From an uncultured Opitutales bacterium (GTDB lineage: Bacteria > Verrucomicrobiota > Verrucomicrobiia > Opitutales > UBA953), in the NCBI GenBank assembly GCA_934675585.1, contig CAKUQY010000001.1, forward strand, positions 102,670 to 166,669: a DNA stretch of 64,000 nucleotides, written 5' to 3'. Shown piece after piece: positions 52,699 through 60,568 of this stretch. A model generated the notes under the pieces. That model was not told the origin of the DNA. It saw nothing but the letters and a program-made list of their open reading frames with translations, and did no database searches. Positions within the stretch are counted from its first letter, which is position 1. The number at the start of each line of letters is the position of its first letter. The position numbers were made by a program, and so were the translations under genes.

Positions 52699-52871
52699 AA
52701 TTTATATTTCAATTTATTGGTGAAATTCTTATTGCTTGCTTTGAAAAATTTATTTCAAAAGTATTGGATTGGATTGATGAGCATCCAAGACTGAAAAAGA
52801 CATTGCTATTGCCTTTATTACCTTGGTTTTGGGCAAAAAGTATGTATAAAAAGTTTATGAGAAGAAAATAA
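52692..52871 (+). CDS. Small putative immunity protein (59 aa)
   Basis: A 59-codon frame from GTG 52692, overlapping the cassette 2 stop by seven bases. It reads MLEFIFQFIGEILIACFEKF, then KVLDWIDEHPRLKKTLLLPL and a basic end MYKKFMRRK. One or two hydrophobic helices suggest a membrane peptide that could neutralise a membrane-active toxin. No family recognised. Upstream overlap and position support it despite its size. Confidence 0.5.
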   Translation: MLEFIFQFIGEILIACFEKFISKVLDWIDEHPRLKKTLLLPLLPWFWAKSMYKKFMRRK

Positions 52872-53022
52872 AGCTCTAATACAAGAAAAAATGAACACAA
52901 ATACGACGTTTTGCCGTCAAAAAATCCAGTAATAACGTATGTTTTTGAGTAATCATAAACTTATTGATTAAATTTTTGAATTTACACAGCCGTCGGGAAC
53001 GTATTTAATAAATTTTGCATCA

Positions 53023-54489
53023 ATGCCGAACAATCTAATATTCCAGTATTTTAATGCGCATCGCGATTTGCTTTTGCGCGTGAAAAATACGGTCAACGGG
53101 AACGTGATTTCCCAATACAATTATACGAACGACGCACTCGGTCGGCGTTCATCGATGACAAAAAGCGGTTCAATGACGCGGGAATTTGCCGAGCCGGAAA
53201 CGCTGAATTACGCTTATAATGCGCGTTCAGAGCTGACGGGCGCAGTGTCAAGTGCCGATTCCGCCTACAATTACGCGTACGCTTTCGACAATATCGGCAA
53301 TCGCGCAACGGCGAGCGAGGCGGGAACGCAAACGAATTACGCGACGAACGCGCTCAATCAATATGCGTTGGTTGATGATTTCGTTCCCGCGTACGATGCC
53401 GACGGGAACGCGACGCAGATTAAAACCTCGACAGGAACATGGACGATTTCTTACAACGGCGCGAATCGTCCCGTCACTTGGGTGAAATCGACGGGCGAGA
53501 AAATTTTTATGATGTACGATTCGCTAGGTCGGCGTTTTGAAAAGCGTGTTTTGAACGCGGCGGGAACGCGGATTTTGCGGGAACGCTATGTTTATGTAGG
53601 TTATAATTGCGTGCAGATTTTGAACGGCGACGGCGGGAACGCTGTTGAAAAAGAATTCGTTTGGGACCCGACGGAGCCAACGGGAACGCGTCCGCTGACG
53701 TGGACTTTCGTGACGCGGGGATTGAATTTGTTTTACGCGCACGACGGGAACAAGAATGTTTCGGACGTTTTCTTTTTGGCGCTTCAAAACGGCGTTGCGG
53801 CGTATTACGAATACGCTCCTTTCGGTGGAATTACTTATACATCTAAAAATACGCCTTACACGATCGATTTAATTGCCGCGAATCCATTCCGTTTCAGCTC
53901 AGAATTTTACGATCCCGAACTTGATTTGATCTATTACAACTATCGCCATTATTCTCCTGCGCTCGGTCGCTGGCTCTCCCGCGACCCGATCGAAGAACAA
54001 GGCGGCTTGAATTTGTATGCGTTTTGTAAGAATAATGGGATATTTTACGCGGATCGGAGAGGATATGTACCGTGTAATAATTATCTTAAAACTCGTAATT
54101 GCAATTCAAAATCAAAAACGTGTGAAGGACGAACAGATAAACAGAAAGATGGAGAAATTAAGGTTAATGGATGCGGACCAGAAGGCGGGGTAATTTGGGG
54201 GGCAGATGTCGTTCCGGATTCTTATTTTTTTGTAGTTAATTTTGAAAATGCGTGTAATCTTCATGATCGTTGTTATGGTTCTTGTAATTCGAATAAGGCT
54301 CAATGCGACGATCTTCTTCGTCAGGCGATGAAAATCGAATGTTATAAATCTCTTTTTTTATTCCCGTTATTTTTGAATTCTTGTCTTGCCCAAGTAGATA
54401 TTTATTGGGTAGCAATCTCAAAATTGGGAAATGGTGCGTTTGAAGCGGCACAAGATAATGCTTGTGTTTGGGAGTGCTGTGAACAATGA
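53023..54489 (+). CDS. Orphan RHS tip cassette 3 with phospholipase A2-like toxin domain
   Basis: 488 residues from the first ATG; the same-frame RHS homology starts upstream at ~52983. The RHS core fragment ends with DPIEEQGGLNLYAFCKNN. The ~145-residue C-terminal domain has VNGCGPEGG, then NACNLHDRCYGSCNSNKAQC (His ~414, Asp ~415), the catalytic helix pattern C-x-x-H-D-x-C-Y of phospholipase A2, with many cysteines for disulfides. It probably cleaves phospholipids of target envelopes. No promoter; overlaps its putative immunity gene by four bases. Confidence 0.78.
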   Translation: MPNNLIFQYFNAHRDLLLRVKNTVNGNVISQYNYTNDALGRRSSMTKSGSMTREFAEPETLNYAYNARSELTGAVSSADSAYNYAYAFDNIGNRATASEAGTQTNYATNALNQYALVDDFVPAYDADGNATQIKTSTGTWTISYNGANRPVTWVKSTGEKIFMMYDSLGRRFEKRVLNAAGTRILRERYVYVGYNCVQILNGDGGNAVEKEFVWDPTEPTGTRPLTWTFVTRGLNLFYAHDGNKNVSDVFFLALQNGVAAYYEYAPFGGITYTSKNTPYTIDLIAANPFRFSSEFYDPELDLIYYNYRHYSPALGRWLSRDPIEEQGGLNLYAFCKNNGIFYADRRGYVPCNNYLKTRNCNSKSKTCEGRTDKQKDGEIKVNGCGPEGGVIWGADVVPDSYFFVVNFENACNLHDRCYGSCNSNKAQCDDLLRQAMKIECYKSLFLFPLFLNSCLAQVDIYWVAISKLGNGAFEAAQDNACVWECCEQ

Positions 54490-55028
54490 AATTATTCTTT
54501 TTAATCACTAGTTGTTTTATTTTTTTATGCAGTGGGTGCTTTTATAGCATAAAGAAAGATAAATATGTGAATCTTTTGGAAAAGGACGGTGAGATTGTTT
54601 TTATATCTGCTAGAGTTGATTCATGGATTTTTTGGTTAATTATTTTACCGCCGATCTCGATTAACTATCAGGAGTTAAAAGAAACAAATTTAAAGGGAAA
54701 AACACAGATTATTGACGATGATTTTTCAGTAAGTGTTGTAATCAATCCTTTAGAACAACCATACACATTTTTTTCTCATCTTGAAGAGCCAGAAACAGGC
54801 GAAGCAAGAATTAAACTTTTAGGCACAGAATGGATTGTAAATTCCTATCAAGAAACAAATAATCGAACATTTTATCATGCGGAATATTATTATGGTTTTG
54901 GAGGAGTACTGTCTCAGGATTTCTCTAAAAAAGGAAAAGTTATTTTAAGTAAATTAGATCAAGAAAATGGGTCGGAAGAAATTATTTTAAAAATGATGAA
55001 AAATCGTAAAATTCAAACACAGGAATAA
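54486..55028 (+). CDS. Putative lipoprotein immunity protein for the PLA2-like toxin
   Basis: A 180-residue protein whose start overlaps the cassette 3 stop (ATGA). MKLFFLITSCFIFLCSGC is a signal peptide with lipobox LCSGC (Cys18). A second hydrophobic stretch, FWLIILPPISI, lies near residue 55. An envelope-anchored immunity protein fits a secreted phospholipase. No family recognised. Confidence 0.6.
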   Translation: MKLFFLITSCFIFLCSGCFYSIKKDKYVNLLEKDGEIVFISARVDSWIFWLIILPPISINYQELKETNLKGKTQIIDDDFSVSVVINPLEQPYTFFSHLEEPETGEARIKLLGTEWIVNSYQETNNRTFYHAEYYYGFGGVLSQDFSKKGKVILSKLDQENGSEEIILKMMKNRKIQTQE

Positions 55029-55055
55029 AAATTAAAATATTTTTCTAATTGAATT

Positions 55056-55151
55056 ATGAAAAACTATGAAATCATCATAGAAAAAAGAAACATTAAAGAA
55101 AAAATTAATAATTTATACGGAATATGTAATCAAAAGAAAATGCCGTTTTAA
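55056..55151 (+). CDS. Tiny frame (31 aa), probable remnant
   Basis: A 31-residue frame (MKNYEIIIEKRNIKEKINNL, then YGICNQKKMPF) between two putative immunity genes. It looks coding by composition but is too short to classify; it may be the start of a truncated immunity gene. Confidence 0.25.
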   Translation: MKNYEIIIEKRNIKEKINNLYGICNQKKMPF

Positions 55152-55160
55152 AGAATCGAT

Positions 55161-55535
55161 ATGTTTTTAGCAATAATGTTTATGATGTCTTTTTCAAGTT
55201 TTCAGAAGCAAGATTCGCAAATAACGCATGATTATTTTGTTTTTGGAGGAACAGAAAAGAAGATTCAAGCATCGAAAAACGAAGAAATATTATTTGAAAA
55301 AATATATTTAAGTCGAAAACCTCTTGAGAAATCTGTGGGATGTCCGCCAGCCCCGCGGTTCTTTTATTATTCAAAAAAATATCAGAAATCATTTGCGGTT
55401 TTCTCGTCTATGATGTGGATTGATCATGATTGTGAACCAGAAGAAAACGATAAAACCAGAGAGTCAATTTGGTATTTTCGGGTTGATCGAAGTGCCGTGG
55501 ATGAATTTATGAAACACACGAAGAAATACAGATAA
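55161..55535 (+). CDS. Orphan putative immunity protein
   Basis: A 124-residue AT-rich gene with a hydrophobic N-terminus (MFLAIMFMMSFSSF), then a soluble part with VGCPPAPRFFYYSKKYQKSF and IWYFRVDRSAVDEFMKHTKK. No toxin tip precedes it directly. I infer a leftover immunity gene whose toxin tip has been lost; it could still protect against siblings. Confidence 0.45.
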   Translation: MFLAIMFMMSFSSFQKQDSQITHDYFVFGGTEKKIQASKNEEILFEKIYLSRKPLEKSVGCPPAPRFFYYSKKYQKSFAVFSSMMWIDHDCEPEENDKTRESIWYFRVDRSAVDEFMKHTKKYR

Positions 55536-55670
55536 AAAGGAATTCCCGTTTCACGAGGGTAATAAAAAGTTGGCGCGAAATTCGCCTTTGGTTTATTTAT
55601 TTTACGAATCTGTTTTTATCCTCGACACTAAAAAATTTCAAATTTATACTTGTTTCACCCTAAAGAATTT

Positions 55671-56891
55671 ATGATCGCGTTCAGAAATAGTTTTAAACCA
55701 AATCGCGGGAACGTTCCCGCGTACGATGCCGACGGGAACGTGATTTCGTTGAAAACTGCGACGGGAACGTGGCAAATTACTTACAACGGCGCGAATCGCC
55801 CTGTTACCTGGGTGAAATCGACAGGCGAGAAAATTTTCATGATGTACGATTCGCTCGGTCGGCGTTTTGAAAAGCGTGTTTTGAATGCGGCTGGGAGGCG
55901 GATTTTGCGGGAACGCTATGTTTACGCGGGCTATAATTGCGTGCAGATTTTGAACGGCGACGGCGGGAACGCTGTTGAAAAAGAATTCGTTTGGGACCCG
56001 ACGGAGCCGACGGGAACGCGTCCGCTGACATGGACTTTCGTGAAGCGGGGATTGAATCTGTTTTACGCGCACGACGGGAACAAGAATGTTTCGGACGTTT
56101 TCTTTTTGGCGCTTCAAAACGGCGTTGCGGCGCATTACGAATACGCTCCTTTCGGTGCAATTACCCGCACCGCGAAAAACACGCCTTACACGATCGATTT
56201 AATTGCCGCGAATCCATTCCGTTTTAGCTCGGAATTTTACGATCCCGAACTTGATTTGATCTATTACAACTATCGCCATTATTCTCCGTCCCTCGGTCGC
56301 TGGCTTTCCCGCGACCCGATCGAAGAAAAGGGAGGGGTGAATTTGTATGCGTTTTGTAAGAATAATGGGATTAATATTTGGGATTTTCTTGGTGATGTTG
56401 GATTTCCTGGGTTTTCGCCTATTGCCGGACGCAATTTACAATGCATGGTAGATAATTGGCTTCAACCTCAACCAAGTGGCGGAAGATGCAGGCCTAGTAC
56501 TAATGGAGGAATTGAATGTCGAACAAACAAGCCAAGTAAAAAAGAGCCTCTATTAAACGGTTGTGGAAGTGAGGGTTCGGAATGGGTTCCCGATTCTTTT
56601 CTTTGGATTGTTAGTTTTGTTGAAGCATGCAACAATCACGATAAATGTTACGGAACATGTGGAAGTTCTAAAGAAGATTGTGATAAAAAATTAGGTCATG
56701 ACATGGAAAATGCGTGTAAAAATAAATTTGGAATACTTAGATTTGTATTTCGAAAGTCATATCTTCTTTGTCTTGCGCAGGCGAAAATTTATGAATTGGC
56801 TCTTTTGAATGTATCTGCGGCAGATGCCGCATTTGAAAAAGCACAAGATGTTGCGTGCGAATGGGAAGAACTTCCTTGTGTTGTGAACTAA
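55671..56891 (+). CDS. Orphan RHS tip cassette 4 with phospholipase A2-like toxin domain
   Basis: 406 residues. RHS homology begins at ~55708, immediately at an inverted pair of the repeated word (GGGAACGTTCCC), with VPAYDADGNVISLKTATGTW. The core motif here is DPIEEKGGVNLYAFCKNN. The ~175-residue C-terminal domain has LLNGCGSEGSEWVPDSF and EACNNHDKCYGTCGSSKEDC (catalytic His and Asp codons at 56637-56642), a second phospholipase A2-like domain distinct from that of cassette 3. Likely silent until recombined. Confidence 0.75.
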   Translation: MIAFRNSFKPNRGNVPAYDADGNVISLKTATGTWQITYNGANRPVTWVKSTGEKIFMMYDSLGRRFEKRVLNAAGRRILRERYVYAGYNCVQILNGDGGNAVEKEFVWDPTEPTGTRPLTWTFVKRGLNLFYAHDGNKNVSDVFFLALQNGVAAHYEYAPFGAITRTAKNTPYTIDLIAANPFRFSSEFYDPELDLIYYNYRHYSPSLGRWLSRDPIEEKGGVNLYAFCKNNGINIWDFLGDVGFPGFSPIAGRNLQCMVDNWLQPQPSGGRCRPSTNGGIECRTNKPSKKEPLLNGCGSEGSEWVPDSFLWIVSFVEACNNHDKCYGTCGSSKEDCDKKLGHDMENACKNKFGILRFVFRKSYLLCLAQAKIYELALLNVSAADAAFEKAQDVACEWEELPCVVN

Positions 56892-56897
56892 AAACCG

Positions 56898-57419
56898 ATG
56901 AAAAATAATATTTTTTGGTGTTTTTTGGGCTTTTCGATCGGAACCGTCTGGGCGTTTGTGGGTTGGATTGTGTTGGCTACTGTGTCAATGTTCTCTGTTC
57001 CGGATGTTAATGATTCTTCTTTTGATCAAATGAAGCAATGTAGACTTGAATCTGCCACTATTACTTATCGAAAAAAAGAAAAGGCGACAGGGGAACTTCA
57101 ATTTATTCGTTTTAAGATTGTTGATCCTCATACTCTTTTAAGAATTCAAGATTCGATAAGAATTAGGAGAGTTTCTTCGAGTTTTAGAACTGTCGAGTTT
57201 GAGCCGCAAGTAGTTCTTGAAGAAAAAAACGGTTCGGGAAGGTGGAGAATTTCTTTTTGTGGCGGCTTAAATTCAGAATTAACGGTATGGACATCGGAAA
57301 TTTATGGAGACGTCGCACTTTTTGACGGATCGTTTTATAACGAAATTTTTAGACTTTGCCTTGATAACGAAAAGAAACTTGAGGAAAAAAATTCCTTTGA
57401 GGTTTTGTTGCGTTATTAG
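56898..57419 (+). CDS. Putative membrane-anchored immunity protein
   Basis: A 173-residue protein six bases after cassette 4. An N-terminal transmembrane segment (IFWCFLGFSIGTVWAFVGWI) is followed by a beta-rich extracytoplasmic domain (SATITYRKKEKATGELQF, RTVEFEPQVVLEE). It is unlike the lipoprotein that follows cassette 3, although both toxins are PLA2-like. Position-based assignment. Confidence 0.55.
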   Translation: MKNNIFWCFLGFSIGTVWAFVGWIVLATVSMFSVPDVNDSSFDQMKQCRLESATITYRKKEKATGELQFIRFKIVDPHTLLRIQDSIRIRRVSSSFRTVEFEPQVVLEEKNGSGRWRISFCGGLNSELTVWTSEIYGDVALFDGSFYNEIFRLCLDNEKKLEEKNSFEVLLRY

Positions 57420-57532
57420 CGTGTTATTTGATAAATTTATAAACTTGCGGGAACGAGAATTGCTAATTTTCAGTTAGGTGAAAAATTCGTTCCCGCGGGC
57501 GTGAAAAATTCGCGTTGCGGGAACGCGTGATT

Positions 57533-57538
57533 TATAAT
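57533..57538 (+). promoter_or_regulatory. -10 element of rsmI (leaderless)
   Basis: TATAAT at 57533-57538 with a GCGGGAACG word just upstream (57517-57525). The ATG at 57546 is seven bases downstream; the other ATG at 57537 lies inside the -10 and cannot be the start of a transcript from this promoter. Confidence 0.55.
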
Positions 57539-57545
57539 GAATTTT

Positions 57546-58262
57546 ATGGAAGCAGAAGAAAATTTGACGGGAACGCAAGGCGCGCATTTGAGCGTCGTCG
57601 CGACACCGATTGGTAATTTGGAAGATTTGTCGCCGCGTGCAAAAGCGGTTTTAGAAAGTGCAGATTGCATTGCTTGCGAAGACACGCGGACGAGTGGCAA
57701 TTTGTTGCGTCATTTTGGCATTGCGCGTCCGTTGATTGCTTATCACGACCACAACGAGCAAGCGTCGGCTGCGGGCATTGCTGATAAAATCTCCGCGGGA
57801 GCGCATGTCGCGCTGGTTTGCGACGCGGGAACGCCGACGCTTTCTGATCCTGGTTTTCGCGTGGTGCGCGAATGTCGTCGTCGCGGGCTGGCGGTCGAAA
57901 CGATTCCCGGCCCTTGTGCGTTGATTGCGGCGCTTTCGGCGAGTGGTTTGCCGACAAATGCGTTTGTGTTTCATGGATTTTTGGTTCCTAAAACTTCGGC
58001 GCGTCGCAAATTTTTAGAAGAAAATCGCGAGGCAAAAATGACGCTTGCGGTTTATGAATCTTGTCATCGCATTCGTGCGTTTGCGGAAGAAATTTTGGAA
58101 CTTCTCGGGAGCGATCGCGTGGTTTGTTTCGCGCGCGAATTAACAAAACTTCACGAAACGATTTTGACGGGAACGATTGGTGAAATTTTGCCAAAAATGG
58201 TGGGCAAAAATCTCAAAGGTGAATTTGTGGTGCTCATCGCTCCCGCAGATTTTGAGTTGTAA
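57546..58262 (+). CDS. rsmI: 16S rRNA (cytidine-1402-2'-O)-methyltransferase RsmI
   Basis: A 238-residue tetrapyrrole-methylase-fold enzyme that methylates the ribose of C1402 in 16S rRNA. LSVVATPIGNLEDLSPRA (~12-29), CEDTRTSGNLLRHF (~42-55), VCDAGTPTLSDPGF (~90) and ETIPGPCALIAALSASGLP (~117) are the family blocks. I choose ATG 57546 because the -10 TATAAT overlaps the upstream ATG at 57537. It follows the RHS cluster and starts a rsmI-hisA-dehydrogenase series. Confidence 0.93.
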   Translation: MEAEENLTGTQGAHLSVVATPIGNLEDLSPRAKAVLESADCIACEDTRTSGNLLRHFGIARPLIAYHDHNEQASAAGIADKISAGAHVALVCDAGTPTLSDPGFRVVRECRRRGLAVETIPGPCALIAALSASGLPTNAFVFHGFLVPKTSARRKFLEENREAKMTLAVYESCHRIRAFAEEILELLGSDRVVCFARELTKLHETILTGTIGEILPKMVGKNLKGEFVVLIAPADFEL

Positions 58263-58292
58263 AAATCGTTCCCGCCAATTAGTCTTTTTATT

Positions 58293-59021
58293 ATGAATAT
58301 TTATCCAGCAGTTGATATTAAAGGCGGCCAATGTGTGCGCTTAAAACAAGGCGTTGCGAGCGATTCGACGACGTATTTTGAGGATCCTACCGTTCCCGCA
58401 AAAGGTTTTGCAGACGCGGGCGCAGAATGGATTCACGTGGTGGATTTGGACGGCGCTTTTGATGGCGCGCCCAAAAATATTGAAGCGCTTAAACGCATTG
58501 CGGGAACGGGCTTAAAGGTTGAGTTTGGCGGTGGTTTGCGCATGGTCGAAAACGTAAAAACGGTGCTCGACGCAGGCGCGGCGCGCGTAATTATTGGCAC
58601 AAAAGCGGCTCACGATGACGCGTTTGTCGCAGAATTAGTAAAACAATTTGGCGGCGAAAAAATTGCTGTCGGCATTGACGCCAAAGACGGATTTGTCGCG
58701 GTGCGCGGCTGGGTAGACGTGACGGAACGACGCGCGACGGAGCTTGCGGGAACGGTCGCTAAACTTGGCGTAAAAACAATTATTTACACCGACATTGCGA
58801 CGGACGGGATGTTGAAAGGTCCCAATTTTCCCGCGCTTGAAGAAATGTTGAAATCGACTTCGGCAAACATTATTGCGTCTGGCGGCGTTTCGCGGCGGGA
58901 AGATATTTTGCGCATTCGCGAACTCGCGGGAACGTATCCAAATGTTGACGGTGCGATCGTCGGCAAAGCGATTTACGAAAAGCGCGTGGATTTGGCGGAT
59001 TTGCTCGCAATTGCAAAATAA
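58293..59021 (+). CDS. hisA: ProFAR isomerase HisA
   Basis: A 242-residue TIM-barrel enzyme of histidine synthesis that isomerises ProFAR to PRFAR. The N-terminal PAVDIKGGQCVRLKQG (Asp ~8) and the opposite-half IIYTDIATDGMLKGPN (Asp ~167-172) carry the two catalytic aspartates; VEFGGGLR and IIASGGVSRREDI are the phosphate-binding loops. Length is normal. No other his gene is in the window. It lies 30 nt after rsmI and five before the dehydrogenase. Confidence 0.94.
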   Translation: MNIYPAVDIKGGQCVRLKQGVASDSTTYFEDPTVPAKGFADAGAEWIHVVDLDGAFDGAPKNIEALKRIAGTGLKVEFGGGLRMVENVKTVLDAGAARVIIGTKAAHDDAFVAELVKQFGGEKIAVGIDAKDGFVAVRGWVDVTERRATELAGTVAKLGVKTIIYTDIATDGMLKGPNFPALEEMLKSTSANIIASGGVSRREDILRIRELAGTYPNVDGAIVGKAIYEKRVDLADLLAIAK

Positions 59022-59026
59022 TTGTA

Positions 59027-60229
59027 ATGAATATTTTCAAAAAAATTTATTGTCGTGTTTTTCAAACAGGGCTGAAATTGTCGTTGCCGTTTTTGCCGTA
59101 TCGCATGCCGACGATTTTGAATAGTACGCGCGCGGTGGCAGATATTTTGCGGGAACGCGCGATTGATTCGGTGCTCGTCGTTACCGACAAGGGAATTCGC
59201 AATTTGGGTTTGCTCGACGAAATGTTGGCAAATCTCGACGCGCAAAAAATCGCCTACACGATTTACGACGAAACCGTGGCAAACCCAACCACCGAAAACG
59301 TCGAAGCCGCGCGGGAACGCTATTTGCAAAATCATTGTCGCGCGATTGTTGGTTTTGGTGGCGGCTCGAGTATAGATTGCGCAAAAGCCGTGGGAGTGCG
59401 CATTGCGCGTCCTAAAAAAACGCTTGCGCAAATGAAAGGCATTTTGAAAGTTTTCAAGCGTTTGCCGTTGCTGATTGCCGTGCCGACGACTGCGGGAACG
59501 GGCAGCGAAACCACGCTCGCCGCAGTGATTACCGATGCGAAAACGCGCCACAAATACGCGATTAACGATTTTCCGCTGATTCCAAAATACGCCGTGCTCG
59601 ACCCGAAAATTACGCTCGGTTTGCCGCCAATGATTAGCGCGACGACGGGAATGGACGCGCTCACGCACGCGGTGGAAGCGTTTATCGGGAACTCGACAAT
59701 GGCGGGAACGCGTCGCGATGCCTTGCGCGCAACAAAATTAATTTTTGAAAATATTTTTGAGGTTTGCAAAAATGGCGGGAACATTGCTGCGCGTAAAAAT
59801 ATGCTCGAAGCGTCGTTTTACGCGGGTTGCGCGTTCACAAAATCTTACGTTGGCTACGTTCACGCAGTCGCGCATTCGCTCGGCGGAAAATATAATATTC
59901 CGCACGGGCTCGCCAACGCGGTGCTTTTGCCGATTGTTTTAAAAGCTTACGGGAACGCGATTCACAAAAAACTGAAAACGCTCGCAATCGCCGCGGGCGT
60001 CGCGGACGAAGAAGACGTTCCCGCGAACGCTGCGCAAAAATTTATCGTTGCGATTGAAAAAATGCAGCGCGCGTTGGGCGTTCCCGCAAAACTCGCGGGC
60101 ATCGTTCCCGCCGACATTCCCGCGCTTGCCAAAATCGCCGAACGCGAGGCAAATCCGCTTTATCCTGTTCCCGTGCTGATGACTGCGCGTGAGTTGGAAC
60201 AATTTTATCGCGCGGTGATGGAAAATTAA
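59027..60229 (+). CDS. Iron-containing alcohol dehydrogenase (second paralogue)
   Basis: A 400-residue group III dehydrogenase. GFGGGSSIDCAKAVGV (~108-123) binds the nucleotide, and PTTAGTGSETTLAAVI (~151-166) is the adjoining block. The metal site is visible in GMDALTHAVEAFIG (Asp ~209, His ~213) and HAVAHSLGGKYNIPHGLANA (His ~284 and ~295). It has an N-terminal extension of ~25 residues. It is more like the general Fe-ADH group than the BdhA-like enzyme at 14.2 kb. Substrate unknown. Confidence 0.88.
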   Translation: MNIFKKIYCRVFQTGLKLSLPFLPYRMPTILNSTRAVADILRERAIDSVLVVTDKGIRNLGLLDEMLANLDAQKIAYTIYDETVANPTTENVEAARERYLQNHCRAIVGFGGGSSIDCAKAVGVRIARPKKTLAQMKGILKVFKRLPLLIAVPTTAGTGSETTLAAVITDAKTRHKYAINDFPLIPKYAVLDPKITLGLPPMISATTGMDALTHAVEAFIGNSTMAGTRRDALRATKLIFENIFEVCKNGGNIAARKNMLEASFYAGCAFTKSYVGYVHAVAHSLGGKYNIPHGLANAVLLPIVLKAYGNAIHKKLKTLAIAAGVADEEDVPANAAQKFIVAIEKMQRALGVPAKLAGIVPADIPALAKIAEREANPLYPVPVLMTARELEQFYRAVMEN

Positions 60230-60241
60230 TATTTTTTTCTG

Positions 60242-60325
60242 TCACCGAATTAACCGAATTCAAACCTAAAATTCGAGAAAATTTCCCTTAAAACTGAAAT
60301 TTGTTTAATTCGGTTAATTCGGTGA
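60242..60325. repeat. Paired ACCGAAT inverted repeat, 'empty' unit
   Basis: TCACCGAATTAACCGAATT (60242-60260) and its exact complement (60307-60325) enclose only 46 bases. The same unit brackets the GxxExxY gene at 23.5 kb and forms part of the 67-bp inverted repeats at 37.3/39.7 kb. Confidence 0.8.
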
Positions 60326-60336
60326 TAAAAATATAA

Positions 60337-60455
60337 TTAATTTTCGCGGGAACGCGTTTTAAATTTGAAAATAATGGCGGCGCAAATGCCGCCGAGCGTG
60401 TCGCACAAAATATCTTTTTGCGAGTCCCAAATATCGCCTTGAGAGCCCCTCAAAA
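60337..60455 (-). pseudogene. Remnant of a YjdF/DUF2238-type membrane protein gene
   Basis: On the minus strand one frame reads RGSQGDIWDSQKDILCDTLG, then GICAAIIFKFK, and stops at 60337. GSQGD-x-WD-x-QKD-x-x-x-D is the C-terminal pattern of the DUF2238/YjdF membrane family. Everything upstream is missing and replaced by the minus-strand RHS cluster. A 23-codon frame (MMDNNFLVRLRNRLIAYENL) just downstream of the RHS tip may be another scrap. The remaining bases between 60230 and 60568 hold the inverted repeat. Confidence 0.5.
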
Positions 60456-60568
60456 GCCGTTCCCGCTATTGTGATTTTGATTGATACTCTAATCACTTAG
60501 CAACTACGAAGGTTTTCATAGGCAATCAGACGATTTCGTAATCTTACTAAAAAATTATTATCCATCAT

